Shown piece after piece: positions 15,439 through 24,447 of a stretch of 29,939 nucleotides of DNA. Positions within the stretch are counted from its first letter, which is position 1, and every line of letters begins with the position of its first letter. This DNA comes from an uncultured Bacteroidales bacterium. Its GTDB lineage: Bacteria; Bacteroidota; Bacteroidia; Bacteroidales; UBA932. A program made the translations under genes and the position numbers. The notes under the pieces are model-generated. The model was not told the DNA's origin. It saw only the letters and a list, made by a program, of their open reading frames with translations, and did not search any database. The DNA lies in contig CAJOJC010000020.1 in the NCBI GenBank assembly GCA_905234775.1, positions 1-29,939 on the forward strand, in the 5' to 3' direction.

Positions 15439-17091
15439 ATGAAGCGCTTTCTTTCAATAGCGGCCGCGCTGCTGGCGTGGACTCTTGTCGCGCACGCGGG
15501 CACTATCCGCAGCATCAATATCGGCATCTCGATCGACCGTGAGGGTACCGCCCATATCACCGAAATCTGGGACATCTACGCGGAAGAGGGTACCGAATGG
15601 TATCTCGTGCGCGAGAACTTGAACGGGATGACCGTCCGCGACCTGCGGGTCAGCGAGAACGGCGTTCAGTTCGAGAACGTAGGGGAGTGGAACGTCCGCC
15701 TCAGCCGTCGCGACAAAGCCGGCAAGTGCGGAATCGTCCACAAACGCGACGGCGTGGAGCTCTGCTGGGGCCTCGGGACCATGGGCGACCACGTCTTCAC
15801 CGCTTCATACGAGATGACGGGCGCGGTCCGGACCCTGCGCGACTACGACATGCTCCACATGCAGCTCGTCTCGCCCGGCCTGTCGTCCAGGCCGGAAAAG
15901 GTCACCGTGAAAATAAGTGCGGAGGGCGTGCCGCTGTCGGCCGACAATTGCCGGTTATGGGGCTTCGGTTTCAACGGCACATCGGCGCTGGAAGACGGTT
16001 CGGCGGTCTACCGCTCGACCGAGCGCTTCCGCTCGAATTCGTCGGTAATCGCGCTGCTGCGCTTCGATAAAGGCATTTTTTATTCGCCGAATGCGCTCGA
16101 TAAGGAGTTCAACGACGTATTGTCCGCAGCGCTCGACGGCTCATCTTACGACAGGGCTGCCGCTCTCGGCGAGGAAGAGGAAGACGACGTCAGCCCCTGG
16201 ATGCTGATGATGTTTACCCTCAGCTGGATGTTGCTCTCTGTGCTGCTTGTCATTATGGCCGTTAAAGCCCATGTCAAGTCGGTGCTTGGTGTTACTTCGA
16301 TGAAGAACATCGATTGGTGTCGCGACGTCCCCTACGGGGGAGATATCCTCGAGGGCGAACTCGTATGGCGTAAGCTTAAGGCGGGCGCGGCGCAGGACAG
16401 CAAGCTCGCCGGCGCGATGATCCTCCGGATGGTAGAGCGCGGCTTGCTGTCGGTCGGCCGCGACCGCGACGACAAAGTCGAGTTCCACTTCGCGTCCAAT
16501 CCTTCGTTCGAAGGTCTTCCGTCTTGCTACAAAGGCCTTTGGGATATGATGAAGGAAGCTTCCGGCAGCGATGAGATTCTTCAGGACAAGGAGTTCTCCC
16601 GCTGGAGTCGTTTCCACACCAGAAGGGTAAGCAAATGGTGTATGTCTACCGTAGAAGACGGTCTTGATTTACTGAAATCAGACTCCTACATGACAACTTC
16701 CAGTAAATTCACGGAAAGTGGTAAGACAGAGGCGCGTAAGCTTGTTGGTTTCAACAAGTTCCTTAAGGACTTTACGCTTATCGATGAGCGCGGAACACGT
16801 GATGTCGGTCTCTGGAACGACTACCTCGTTTTCGGAATGATATTCGGCATCGCAGACAAAGTTGCGAAGGAGCTTTCCGACATAGATCCCAAGGTGTTCA
16901 GCGAAACCGTCTACGCCGATCCTATGACAGCTCGCCAGATTATCTGGATGACAAACAGGATGGGTTACGCTATTACCAACGCCTCAGCCTCGGCCCAGAT
17001 GAAAGCCGCCTCCGGTGGCTTCGGAGGTATGACCTCCTTCGGCGGCGGGGGCGGCTTCTCGGGCGGCGGCTTCGGCGGCGGAGCCCGCTAG
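15439..17091 (+). CDS. DUF2207 domain membrane protein
   Basis: This 550-aa protein has a signal peptide (MKRFLSIAAALLAWTLVAHAG). Its extracytoplasmic beta-rich N-terminal half contains the DUF2207-type IDREGTAHITEIWDIYAEEG and YDMLHMQLVSPG. A membrane helix lies at about 255-277 (WMLMMFTLSWMLLSVLLVIM), followed by a cytoplasmic domain and a Gly-rich C-terminus with MTSFGGGGGFSGG, a hallmark of this family. Function is unknown. Base composition drops from GC-rich to more AT-rich within the gene near 16,500-16,560. The stop TAG shares a CTAG palindrome with the stop of the convergent gene (4-bp overlap). Confidence 0.88.
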   Translation: MKRFLSIAAALLAWTLVAHAGTIRSINIGISIDREGTAHITEIWDIYAEEGTEWYLVRENLNGMTVRDLRVSENGVQFENVGEWNVRLSRRDKAGKCGIVHKRDGVELCWGLGTMGDHVFTASYEMTGAVRTLRDYDMLHMQLVSPGLSSRPEKVTVKISAEGVPLSADNCRLWGFGFNGTSALEDGSAVYRSTERFRSNSSVIALLRFDKGIFYSPNALDKEFNDVLSAALDGSSYDRAAALGEEEEDDVSPWMLMMFTLSWMLLSVLLVIMAVKAHVKSVLGVTSMKNIDWCRDVPYGGDILEGELVWRKLKAGAAQDSKLAGAMILRMVERGLLSVGRDRDDKVEFHFASNPSFEGLPSCYKGLWDMMKEASGSDEILQDKEFSRWSRFHTRRVSKWCMSTVEDGLDLLKSDSYMTTSSKFTESGKTEARKLVGFNKFLKDFTLIDERGTRDVGLWNDYLVFGMIFGIADKVAKELSDIDPKVFSETVYADPMTARQIIWMTNRMGYAITNASASAQMKAASGGFGGMTSFGGGGGFSGGGFGGGAR

Positions 17092-17750
17092 AGCTTATAG
17101 CTGTAGTTGATGCCCAGGGTGGCGAAACTGTTAAGTCCCAGGAAAACGTGAAGACTCGAATGGTCGCTGATGTAGCGGCCTACTCCGAGTTGGAGACCCC
17201 AGGCGAAGTATCCGCCGCTGGGACCGTTGGTGTGGGGAACTATACTGGCGTATCTTTCGTCGGAGTAATCCTCGTCATAGCCCAGAATCAGACCTCTACC
17301 CAGAGCAAGTCTTGCGAATGCCTCGTAGTCCTGACCCCAGCAGTAGCGGCCTGTTACAGTAGCTGCGAGCATACCCATGGTCCATGTCTGGGTAGTCTTG
17401 ACTGTGCCGTATTCAGTCAACGTATCCCTGGTGAACCAGGTCGCGTAGCGGAGGAAATCAAACAGAACGCCGCCGGCTACCGATCCGCGACCCTCGGCAA
17501 ACGTCTTGAAGGTATAGTCGGCATTGATGCCCAGAGGTAAAATGGGGTTTGTATGATTGTCATTATCAAAACGCATTGTGAAATTCCAGCCTAAGGTAAC
17601 TCCAAGGCGGATATCACCCTCCTGGGGGAGGGCCCTGACGGGTTCATACTTGACAGGTTCCTGAGCGGTAGGCGCCTGGGCCTGATCCTGCGCCAGCGCT
17701 GCCGGCGCAAAGAGTGCCATCGCGAAAAATAGTGTAATGATTCTTTTCAT
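17088..17750 (-). CDS. Small outer-membrane protein, probably a beta barrel
   Basis: This 220-aa protein has a signal peptide (MKRIITLFFAMALFAPAALA). A Gln/Pro/Ala-rich linker follows, then strand-like segments such as LGVTLGWNFTMRF and WGLQLGVGRYISD, ending in LGINYSYKL. The size and repeats fit an 8-10 strand barrel of the 'porin family / outer membrane beta-barrel' type. I do not recognise a specific family. It lies 68 bp downstream of hisS on the same strand, with a weak hairpin between, so it may have its own promoter (CATCTTTG on the - strand, 17771-17778, one mismatch from consensus). Confidence 0.75.
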   Translation of the reverse strand: MKRIITLFFAMALFAPAALAQDQAQAPTAQEPVKYEPVRALPQEGDIRLGVTLGWNFTMRFDNDNHTNPILPLGINADYTFKTFAEGRGSVAGGVLFDFLRYATWFTRDTLTEYGTVKTTQTWTMGMLAATVTGRYCWGQDYEAFARLALGRGLILGYDEDYSDERYASIVPHTNGPSGGYFAWGLQLGVGRYISDHSSLHVFLGLNSFATLGINYSYKL

Positions 17751-17790
17751 AGGGGTTAATTATTTTTACAAAGATGGCAAAGAAACCCCA

Positions 17791-17812
17791 ATAAAAAGCG
17801 GTGTTTTCCGCC
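17791..17812 (-). terminator. Weak possible terminator after hisS
   Basis: On the - strand, GCGG and CCGC can pair around a 6-base loop and are followed by TTTTTAT. The stem is only 4 bp, so this is a weak call. Confidence 0.3.
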
Positions 17813-17818
17813 ACGAGG

Positions 17819-19162
17819 TTAACCTATGAAGCTGAGAATGCCGGTAATGTCATCTTTTGAAAATGAAACCTGCTCGCCGTTCGAAAGGTTCTTGATTTGG
17901 ACCTGGCCGGAAGCGGCTTCAGTCTCACCACAGATAGACAGGAATGGGATTCCCTTTCTGTCTGCGTAGTCGAATTGCTTTTTCAATTTTGATACATCGG
18001 GATAGACCTCGACGGATGCTCCGGCGGCCCTCAAAGCGGAGGCGATAGGGAGTACATATGAGGTCTCGCCCATATTTGCGAACAGTAGCTGAGACGCAGA
18101 GCCCAGGCCTTCGGGGAATTTCCCGAGACCCTTCAAAACGTCGTAGATTCTGTCTGCGCCGAAGCTGATACCTACGCCTGACATATCTGCAAGGCCGAAT
18201 ATACCGGTAAGGTTGTCGTATCTTCCGCCTCCGCTGATAGAACCAATTTCCCAGTCAAGGGCCTTGACCTCGAAGATGGCGCCGGTATAATAATTAAGTC
18301 CGCGCGCGAGGGAGAGATCTATCTCGCAAGGAGTCGAGATTCCTGCCTCAGAGATAAATCCGAAGAGCTCTTCAAGTTCGTCAAGACCCTTCAGACCTAC
18401 CTCGGAGCCAGACATGTGCTGGCGCATAACGGCTATCTTCTCGGCATTAGTACCGCTCAGAGTCAAGACAGGCTCAAGCAGAGCGACAGCCTCGGAAGAC
18501 AGACCTTTCTCCATCATCTCTGCCTTCACGGCATCAAGGCCTATCTTATCGAGTTTATCGATAGCTACGGTAATATCTACTACCTTATCTGGCGCACCGC
18601 AAATTTCTGCAAGACCGCTCAATACCTTCCTGTTATTAATCTTTACGAGCACATTGATGCCGAGCCTGCGGTAGACCTCGTCTACGATCTGGACGAGCTC
18701 GAGCTCGCAGAGCTGGCTGGTAGAGCCGATTACATCTACATCACACTGGTAGAATTCGCGGTAGCGGCCTTTCTGGGGGCGGTCTGCCCTCCAGACGGGC
18801 TGCATCTGGAATCTCTTGAAAGGGAAGGATATTTCGTCTCTGTGTTGTACGACATAGCGGGCAAAAGGCACCGTCAGATCATACCTGAGACCCTTTTCGC
18901 AGACCTGGGAAACCAGGGGCTTCGACGGATCTACTGAAGCGAAAGCGTCTCCGGAATTCAGGATCCTGAAGAGGAGCTTGTCTCCTTCTTCGCCATACTT
19001 GCCAAGCAGAGTAGAGAGGTTCTCCATCGCTGGAGTCTCGATCTGGGAGTAGCCGAAGGAGCGGAAAACGCTTCTGATGGTATCGAAAATGTAATTCCTT
19101 TCGGCCATTTCCAGACGGCCGAAATCGCGTGTGCCTTTAGGTATAGAAGGTTTTTGTGCCAT
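17819..19162 (-). CDS. hisS: Histidine-tRNA ligase (HisRS)
   Basis: This 447-aa cytoplasmic class II synthetase charges tRNA-His. The N-terminus reads [20 protein letters not shown]. Motif 2 lies around [25 protein letters not shown]. The histidine-binding segments [15 protein letters not shown] and [13 protein letters not shown] are present, and an anticodon-binding domain closes the protein. Length is normal. It has its own -7 box about 20 bp upstream and is divergent from sppA. tRNA-His is not in the window. Confidence 0.97.
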   Translation of the reverse strand: MAQKPSIPKGTRDFGRLEMAERNYIFDTIRSVFRSFGYSQIETPAMENLSTLLGKYGEEGDKLLFRILNSGDAFASVDPSKPLVSQVCEKGLRYDLTVPFARYVVQHRDEISFPFKRFQMQPVWRADRPQKGRYREFYQCDVDVIGSTSQLCELELVQIVDEVYRRLGINVLVKINNRKVLSGLAEICGAPDKVVDITVAIDKLDKIGLDAVKAEMMEKGLSSEAVALLEPVLTLSGTNAEKIAVMRQHMSGSEVGLKGLDELEELFGFISEAGISTPCEIDLSLARGLNYYTGAIFEVKALDWEIGSISGGGRYDNLTGIFGLADMSGVGISFGADRIYDVLKGLGKFPEGLGSASQLLFANMGETSYVLPIASALRAAGASVEVYPDVSKLKKQFDYADRKGIPFLSICGETEAASGQVQIKNLSNGEQVSFSKDDITGILSFIG

Positions 19163-19181
19163 ACAACTGAACTAAATCGAG

Positions 19182-19189
19182 CAAATTTA
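19182..19189 (-). promoter_or_regulatory. -7 promoter box for hisS
   Basis: TAAATTTG on the - strand matches TAnnTTTG. A TTG about 20 bp upstream (19212-19210 on the - strand) could be the -33 element. The leader would be about 14 nt. Confidence 0.6.
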
Positions 19190-19190
19190 C

Positions 19191-19198
19191 TACATTTG
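19191..19198 (+). promoter_or_regulatory. -7 promoter box for sppA
   Basis: TACATTTG matches TAnnTTTG, 23 bp before the sppA ATG. It lies 1 bp from the hisS -7 box on the other strand, so the two promoters must share or compete for polymerase space. No clear TTTG is seen at -33. Confidence 0.6.
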
Positions 19199-19221
19199 TG
19201 TACTATAATCAACAAGCGAAA

Positions 19222-20952
19222 ATGAAAAAGTTTCTCAAAATGATGCTTGCAGTGATCTGCGGCATTATCGTTCTCAGGGTGATCGGTCTCCTTATCATAG
19301 GCCTCATTGCCTCAGCAGGCAGCCAGACAGGTCCGGTTCCTACCCAGGGTCTCCTCAAGATCGACATGTCGAAGATCTCGGTTAATGAACAGGCTAATGC
19401 CTCGCTTACCTTCGGCGGCCAGCAGAGTACTCCGATGGGTATACTCCAGGCTGTTAAAGCCATCGAAATCGCCGCGGAAGATCCGGGAGTCAAGGGTATA
19501 TACCTCAAGCCGGATTCCCCTTCGATTGGTACGGCCCAGATGCAGGAATTCCGCGGAGCTCTCGCTAAGTTCCGCCAGAGCGGAAAGCCTATAGTGGCTT
19601 ATACAGAGGCCTCTTCAACCGGTTCGTATTATCTCGCATCAGTAGCGGACAAAATATATCTGGGAGCCTATGAGGGCGGAGATGTTTCGCTGACGGGTAT
19701 CAGTACCCAGATGTTCTTCCTCGGAGACCTGCTCAGCAGGCTTGGAGTAAATGTCCAGCTCATCCGCCACGGTAAATATAAATCAGCGGGCGAGATGTAT
19801 ATCCGCTCAAGCGCCAGTCCTGAGAACCTTCACCAGACCCAGGTGTTCATCAACACCATGTGGAAAGCCCTGGTGTCGGACATCGCCGAGAGCCGCGGCC
19901 TTACTGTCGAGGAAATCAACGACGATATTGACAATCTCCGTCTCGTACTGCCTTCGGACTTCCTGGAGAACAAACTCGTAGACGAACTGGTCGACCGCGA
20001 AGCCCTCGAGGAGAAGCTGGCCGTTCTCGCCCAGGTCGAATCGTTCAAAGACGTGAAGATGATACCCTTCGCCGACTATGCAACGAAGAAGGTAGTCCCC
20101 AACGCCCGCTCACGCAAGAAGATTGCGATTCTTTATGCCAACGGCGAAATCGTGAACGGCCTTGACAAGACCAACGTAGACGGCGACCGCTTCGCTTCCA
20201 TGATCGAAGACATCCGCAGGGACTCCACCATCAAAGCCCTGGTTCTTCGCGTGAATTCGCCCGGCGGTAGCGTCCTTGCCAGCGAGAAGATCAAATACGA
20301 ACTCGACAAACTCGGGGAAGTGAAGCCCATCATTGCTTCTTACGGAAACTACGCCGCATCCGGCGGATACTGGATCTCAAACAACGCCGACAAGATTTAC
20401 TCCAACGCCGCTACAATCACCGGCTCGATCGGAGTTTTCGGCATGATTCCCGACATCAGCAAGCTCCTTTCCGATAAGGCCCATGTAGGAATAAACGCCG
20501 TCAGTTCCAACAAACACGGCGATATGCTCTCGCTTACGAGGCCCCTTTCGCCCGAGGAGTATGCGGCTATCCAGCGCAGCATCGAGTCTATCTACACCCG
20601 CTTCATTACTATCGTTGCCGAAGGCCGCGACAAGACTCCTGAACAGGTCGATGAAATCGCCCAGGGTCGCGTGTGGGCTGGAACAGACGCCCTCGAGATC
20701 GGTCTTGTGGACGAATTAGGTACCCTTGAAGACGCCCTCGCATATGCGGCGATCGCTGCAGGCGACGAAGATCTCAAGTCGTGGAACATAGTCGAGTACC
20801 CCAAGGTACAGACCTTCCAGGACCTCTTCGCAAGCCTGACCCAGACCGTCGACGAAGACTACAGCGTCTATCTTAAGTGGTTCGACAACTGGAAGAACGG
20901 AAAGTGTGAGTACACCTTCGCCAGTATGCCTTACAGGGTGAATATCAAATAA
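19222..20952 (+). CDS. sppA: Signal peptide peptidase SppA, 67-kDa type
   Basis: This 576-aa S49 protease has one N-terminal membrane helix (about 9-32) and two tandem protease-fold domains facing the periplasm. It degrades signal peptides left after protein export. The catalytic lysine lies in GKYKSAGE (Lys187) in the first domain and the nucleophile in YAASGGYW (Ser380) in the second, matching the E. coli dyad arrangement. VNSPGGSV (345-351) is also typical. I chose ATG 19222 (MKKFLKMM) because upstream starts overlap the promoter. The 3' end overlaps the convergent tilS by 8 bp. Confidence 0.95.
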   Translation: MKKFLKMMLAVICGIIVLRVIGLLIIGLIASAGSQTGPVPTQGLLKIDMSKISVNEQANASLTFGGQQSTPMGILQAVKAIEIAAEDPGVKGIYLKPDSPSIGTAQMQEFRGALAKFRQSGKPIVAYTEASSTGSYYLASVADKIYLGAYEGGDVSLTGISTQMFFLGDLLSRLGVNVQLIRHGKYKSAGEMYIRSSASPENLHQTQVFINTMWKALVSDIAESRGLTVEEINDDIDNLRLVLPSDFLENKLVDELVDREALEEKLAVLAQVESFKDVKMIPFADYATKKVVPNARSRKKIAILYANGEIVNGLDKTNVDGDRFASMIEDIRRDSTIKALVLRVNSPGGSVLASEKIKYELDKLGEVKPIIASYGNYAASGGYWISNNADKIYSNAATITGSIGVFGMIPDISKLLSDKAHVGINAVSSNKHGDMLSLTRPLSPEEYAAIQRSIESIYTRFITIVAEGRDKTPEQVDEIAQGRVWAGTDALEIGLVDELGTLEDALAYAAIAAGDEDLKSWNIVEYPKVQTFQDLFASLTQTVDEDYSVYLKWFDNWKNGKCEYTFASMPYRVNIK

Positions 20953-21838
20953 GACGAAGTTTTCCTTTCCGGACTTTGTAAGGTCCGAATATCTTGCCCC
21001 CGAGAGGGCGGCCGCTTTCGACGGACTTCTTCAGACGGAGAAGTCCGTCTGCGTTTAGCCTGCCCTCGGTAAAGCGGAATAGCAGATATTCCCAGTGTTT
21101 GTAGGTAACGACCTTCTTCAGGTCGATGGCGCCGTCTGGCAGGACGCAGTCTGAGAGGGCCAGCTGATAATAGTCCTCTGCGATGTCGTCTACCTGGGCG
21201 AAACGCTCCATGTCGGCGGCGAGCGTCCTTAGATACGAGGGATTAATCTCCGCGAACACCGGCATTACCTTGCCGCGGATCTTGTTGCGCTTGAATGCAG
21301 TGTCCGCATTAGTGCTGTCTTCGCGCCAGGAGAGGCCCTCCGCCTCCATCCACGCACGGATTTCTCCGCGCGAGACAGCGAGGAGCGGACGCAAAACGCG
21401 GCGAGGGAACTCACCGGAATCGGGCGACATCCCCCGTAGCCCGCGCGAGCCGCAGCCGCGCAGCAGGTTGAGCATCAGGGTCTCGGCATTGTCGTCGGCA
21501 TTATGGGCCACGGCGACCGCATCGAAACCCTCGGCGGCGCAAAGCTCGCCGAACCAGCCGTAGCGCAGCTCGCGGGCCGCCATCTCGATCGAGATGCCAT
21601 TGGCCGAAGCATACCCGGAGGTATCGAAAGCGCGGACGAAACAGCGCACGCCGCGCGAAGAGCACCACTCGCGAACGAACTGCTCGTCGCCGTCGCTCTC
21701 GGCCCCGCGAAGCCCGAAATTACAGTGGGCAACCGCGAACTCGCAACCGGCAAAAGAAGGAGAAAGGTCGCCGCGAAGCGACCTTTCTGCCATATACATC
21801 GAATCGATGCCTCCGCTGACTGCGAGAAGAATTTTCAC
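20945..21838 (-). CDS. tilS: tRNA-Ile lysidine synthase (TilS), short form
   Basis: This PP-loop enzyme modifies cytidine 34 of tRNA-Ile(CAU) to lysidine so that it reads AUA. The ATP pyrophosphatase P-loop is SGGIDS (8-13). HCNFGLRG, AHNADDNAETLMLNLLRG and FKRNKIRGKVMP are typical of TilS. At 297 aa it is much shorter than the common 430-460 aa; it keeps the catalytic domain and part of the middle region but lacks most of the C-terminal tRNA-binding domain. Compact forms exist, so it can be functional. The start is GTG, 2 bp after the DUF3078 stop, in a proS-DUF3078-tilS operon. Confidence 0.92.
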   Translation of the reverse strand: MKILLAVSGGIDSMYMAERSLRGDLSPSFAGCEFAVAHCNFGLRGAESDGDEQFVREWCSSRGVRCFVRAFDTSGYASANGISIEMAARELRYGWFGELCAAEGFDAVAVAHNADDNAETLMLNLLRGCGSRGLRGMSPDSGEFPRRVLRPLLAVSRGEIRAWMEAEGLSWREDSTNADTAFKRNKIRGKVMPVFAEINPSYLRTLAADMERFAQVDDIAEDYYQLALSDCVLPDGAIDLKKVVTYKHWEYLLFRFTEGRLNADGLLRLKKSVESGRPLGGKIFGPYKVRKGKLRLI

Positions 21839-21840
21839 AA

Positions 21841-22857
21841 TTACTTGGAAGCGATCGTGTAGGTGAATGCGAAGCTCATGAACTCCTTGAACTGCCAGCC
21901 GCGGGGACTTGTAGTTCCGGTAGTCTCGTCGGTAACGAGGACGTTGGGATCGTTGATCATCCAGGTCTTGAAGGAGAGCTTGATAAGTTTGGAGAGCTGC
22001 CAGTCGATGGCGTTGTCCCAGTTGAAACGGAAGTAAGGCTCGGCGAGATAGTCGGTGAAGACGGTTGCCTGAGACTCGAAGGTGAAGTTGTCGTTGATCT
22101 TGAACTTGAGGTTGGCCTTGACCTGGGCACCGAACTGGAACAGAGCAGCCTTGTAAGTCGCAGGGGTCACACCGTCAGCGGCATAGGTCGCGACCTTCAT
22201 GCCATAGGAAGGACGGAGAAGATCGTTGGTGACGATGGTGAAGCCTCCGGTAAGGGGAGCGACGTTGATGTTGAACCACTCGTTCGGGACCCACTGGATA
22301 CCAAGTGCCAGGTTAGTGTAGGCAGGGGAGATGAAGCCTGAAACGGGATCGCCTGCGATCCACTTGCCCTGAGCGTCCTGGGTGTACTCCTTAGGGGTAT
22401 CAGTGAACTGGCTGCGGAAATCGTATGAAGCAGTGTAGCTTAATTTGGAATCTGCGCCGGTCTGATAGGCCCACTTGCTCTCGAGATAGATACGGTCGTT
22501 GTTTTTCTGGAAAACGCCTTCCTTATCTGAAGAGTTGAGGAAACCATAGTCGAGCTGAAGACGGTTGTTCCAGCTCATGAGGTCTTTCTTGTAGTCTGCT
22601 TTCGCATCGAGTGCTGAAGCAAGGGTAGTAGTATTGTAACCACCGGCCGCCCAGTTTATGAGCTGGGTGTTGTTGACACCGAGACTTACGGACAGGGAAC
22701 TGGTCCAGTAGTTCGGTTTGGGAGCGACGGCTTCCTCCTTAGGAGCGCCGGAAATCTCGGCTGCTGCATCCTCAGCGGCCTTCTGTACTGCATCCTGAGC
22801 GAACGCAGAAGCTATAGCGAGTGCGAACGCACCGATAAAAGCGAATGTCTTTTTCAT
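21841..22857 (-). CDS. DUF3078 outer-membrane protein
   Basis: This 338-aa protein has a signal peptide ending in AIASAFA. A short Ala/Glu/Pro-rich linker leads to NYWTSSLSVSLGVNNTQLINWAAGGYN, a recognisable DUF3078 opening. Many strand-like segments follow and it ends FAFTYTIASK. It is probably an outer-membrane barrel. Function is unknown. It lies 12 bp after proS and 2 bp before tilS, so it is co-transcribed with housekeeping genes. Confidence 0.85.
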   Translation of the reverse strand: MKKTFAFIGAFALAIASAFAQDAVQKAAEDAAAEISGAPKEEAVAPKPNYWTSSLSVSLGVNNTQLINWAAGGYNTTTLASALDAKADYKKDLMSWNNRLQLDYGFLNSSDKEGVFQKNNDRIYLESKWAYQTGADSKLSYTASYDFRSQFTDTPKEYTQDAQGKWIAGDPVSGFISPAYTNLALGIQWVPNEWFNINVAPLTGGFTIVTNDLLRPSYGMKVATYAADGVTPATYKAALFQFGAQVKANLKFKINDNFTFESQATVFTDYLAEPYFRFNWDNAIDWQLSKLIKLSFKTWMINDPNVLVTDETTGTTSPRGWQFKEFMSFAFTYTIASK

Positions 22858-22869
22858 ATTGTTACAAAA

Positions 22870-24348
22870 TTAATAGGCGATTGCAAATACGACACGGCCC
22901 TTGGAAGGCTTTCCGGAGTAGATGTCTACACCTTCTTCTTCGCAGACGCAGCTGTCGATAGGAATACAACGGATGGTGGCTTTGGTTTCGTCCTTGATCT
23001 TCTGCTCGGTCTCGGCTGTACCGTCCCAGTGGCAGAGAAGGAAACCGCCCTTCTGAATCTCGGTCTTGAACTCTTCCCAGGAATCGCATTTCCTGATGTT
23101 GCTGTCGCGCCAGTCCAGAGCTTTCTTGTAGATATTGGCCTGGATGTCTTCCAGAAGACCATGGATATGCTGCTCGATTCCTTCGAGGGCCATAGTTTCT
23201 TTAGTGAGGGTATCTCTGCGTGCGACTTCGACCGTACCGGCGGCGAGGTCGCGGGCGCCCATCGCGAGACGGACGGGGACTCCCTTGAGCTCCCACTCGG
23301 CGAACTTGAAGCCCGGGCGGAGGGTGTCGCGGTCGTCGATCTTCACGCTGTGGCCGAGAGCCTCGAGGCCCTTCTTAATCTTCTCGAATTCGGCGATTAC
23401 GGCGTCGTGTTCTTCGTCGGTCTTGAAGATCGGGACCATCACGATCTGAATCGGAGCGAGGGCGGGGGGCAGGACGAGGCCGTTGTCGTCTCCATGGGCC
23501 ATGATCAGCGCGCCCATGAGGCGGGTGCTGACTCCCCAGGAGGTGGCCCATACGTACTGGAGCGAGCCGTCTTTGTCTGCATACTGGACGTCGAACGACT
23601 TCGCGAAATTCTGGCCGAGGAAGTGGGAAGTACCGGCCTGCAGGGCCTTTCCGTCCTGCATCATGGCCTCGATCGTAAGAGTATCGAAGGCGCCGGCGAA
23701 GCGCTCGTTGGGGCTTTTGTGGCCGACGATGACCGGCAGGGCCATGGTCTCGCGGGCGAATTTCGCATAGACGCCGACCATTTCCATGGCCTTCGCCTCG
23801 GCCTCAGCGGCCGATGAGTGTGCGGTATGGCCCTCCTGCCATAGGAATTCGGCAGTGCGGAGGAACGGGCGAGTCCTCATCTCCCAGCGGACGACGTTGC
23901 ACCACTGGTTACAGAGAATAGGGAGATCGCGCCAGCTCTTGATCCAGTTTTTGTAGACGCTCCAGATGATGGTTTCGGAGGTAGGGCGGACGATGAGCTC
24001 TTCTTCGAGTTTCGCATCCGGGTCCACGACCACGCCGTTTCCGTCCGGATCGTTCATCAGGCGGTGATGAGTCACCACTGCGCACTCTTTCGCGAAGCCG
24101 GCGACATGCTCGGCCTCACGACTGAAGAACGATTTGGGGATGAAGAGGGGGAAGTAGGCATTCTGAACGCCGGTCTGCTTGAAGGCGGCGTCCAGTACGC
24201 TCTGCATTTTCTCCCATATTGCGTATCCGTAGGGCTTAATGACCATACATCCTCTCACTGCTGACTGCTCGGCGAGATCGGCCTTGACGACGAGGTCGCT
24301 GTACCATTGTGAGTAGTTCTCGCTTCGCGGTGTGATTTCTTTTGCCAT
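22870..24348 (-). CDS. proS: Proline-tRNA ligase, archaeal/eukaryal type
   Basis: This 492-aa class II synthetase charges tRNA-Pro in the cytosol. The opening ([19 protein letters not shown]), [37 protein letters not shown] (motif 2 with the [13 protein letters not shown] signature) and the C-terminal extension ending RVVFAIAY mark the archaeal/eukaryal ProRS form. That form lacks the bacterial editing insertion and is normal in Bacteroidota. It is the first gene of the operon with DUF3078 and tilS. A -7 box lies about 65 bp upstream. Confidence 0.96.
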   Translation of the reverse strand: MAKEITPRSENYSQWYSDLVVKADLAEQSAVRGCMVIKPYGYAIWEKMQSVLDAAFKQTGVQNAYFPLFIPKSFFSREAEHVAGFAKECAVVTHHRLMNDPDGNGVVVDPDAKLEEELIVRPTSETIIWSVYKNWIKSWRDLPILCNQWCNVVRWEMRTRPFLRTAEFLWQEGHTAHSSAAEAEAKAMEMVGVYAKFARETMALPVIVGHKSPNERFAGAFDTLTIEAMMQDGKALQAGTSHFLGQNFAKSFDVQYADKDGSLQYVWATSWGVSTRLMGALIMAHGDDNGLVLPPALAPIQIVMVPIFKTDEEHDAVIAEFEKIKKGLEALGHSVKIDDRDTLRPGFKFAEWELKGVPVRLAMGARDLAAGTVEVARRDTLTKETMALEGIEQHIHGLLEDIQANIYKKALDWRDSNIRKCDSWEEFKTEIQKGGFLLCHWDGTAETEQKIKDETKATIRCIPIDSCVCEEEGVDIYSGKPSKGRVVFAIAY

Positions 24349-24370
24349 CGTATTTCTGTATAAAATTTGC

Positions 24371-24378
24371 TAAATTTG
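24371..24378 (+). promoter_or_regulatory. -7 promoter box for the Tyr-rich lipoprotein operon
   Basis: TAAATTTG matches TAnnTTTG. It gives a leader of roughly 60 nt containing a CCCGCGCGGG palindrome (24389-24398) and an SD sequence. Confidence 0.55.
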
Positions 24379-24413
24379 CAGTCCCGCTCCCGCGCGGGTA
24401 CGAATCTTGCGGG

Positions 24414-24421
24414 CAAAGATA
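24414..24421 (-). promoter_or_regulatory. -7 promoter box for the proS operon
   Basis: TATCTTTG on the - strand fits TAnnTTTG. The transcript would have a leader of about 60 nt and would cross the opposing promoter at 24371, so the two leaders are complementary over tens of bases. Confidence 0.55.
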
Positions 24422-24435
24422 ATAAATTTTATCGT

Positions 24436-24441
24436 AGGAGG
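24436..24441 (+). promoter_or_regulatory. Shine-Dalgarno sequence deciding the lipoprotein start
   Basis: AGGAGG lies 6 nt before ATG 24448. It favours that start over an in-frame ATG at 24367, which lies upstream of the predicted transcript start and would place a long non-signal extension before the signal peptide. Confidence 0.75.
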
Positions 24442-24447
24442 TTCATA

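Noticed and set aside
23029..23817. A 262-codon + strand frame over proS
   Set aside because: It is opposite a clear proline-tRNA ligase with motif 2 and a full-length match. The product shows no domain.
24389..24398. CCCGCGCGGG palindrome as a regulator site
   Set aside because: It is short, and palindromic GC runs arise easily by chance; it is mentioned only as part of the leader.
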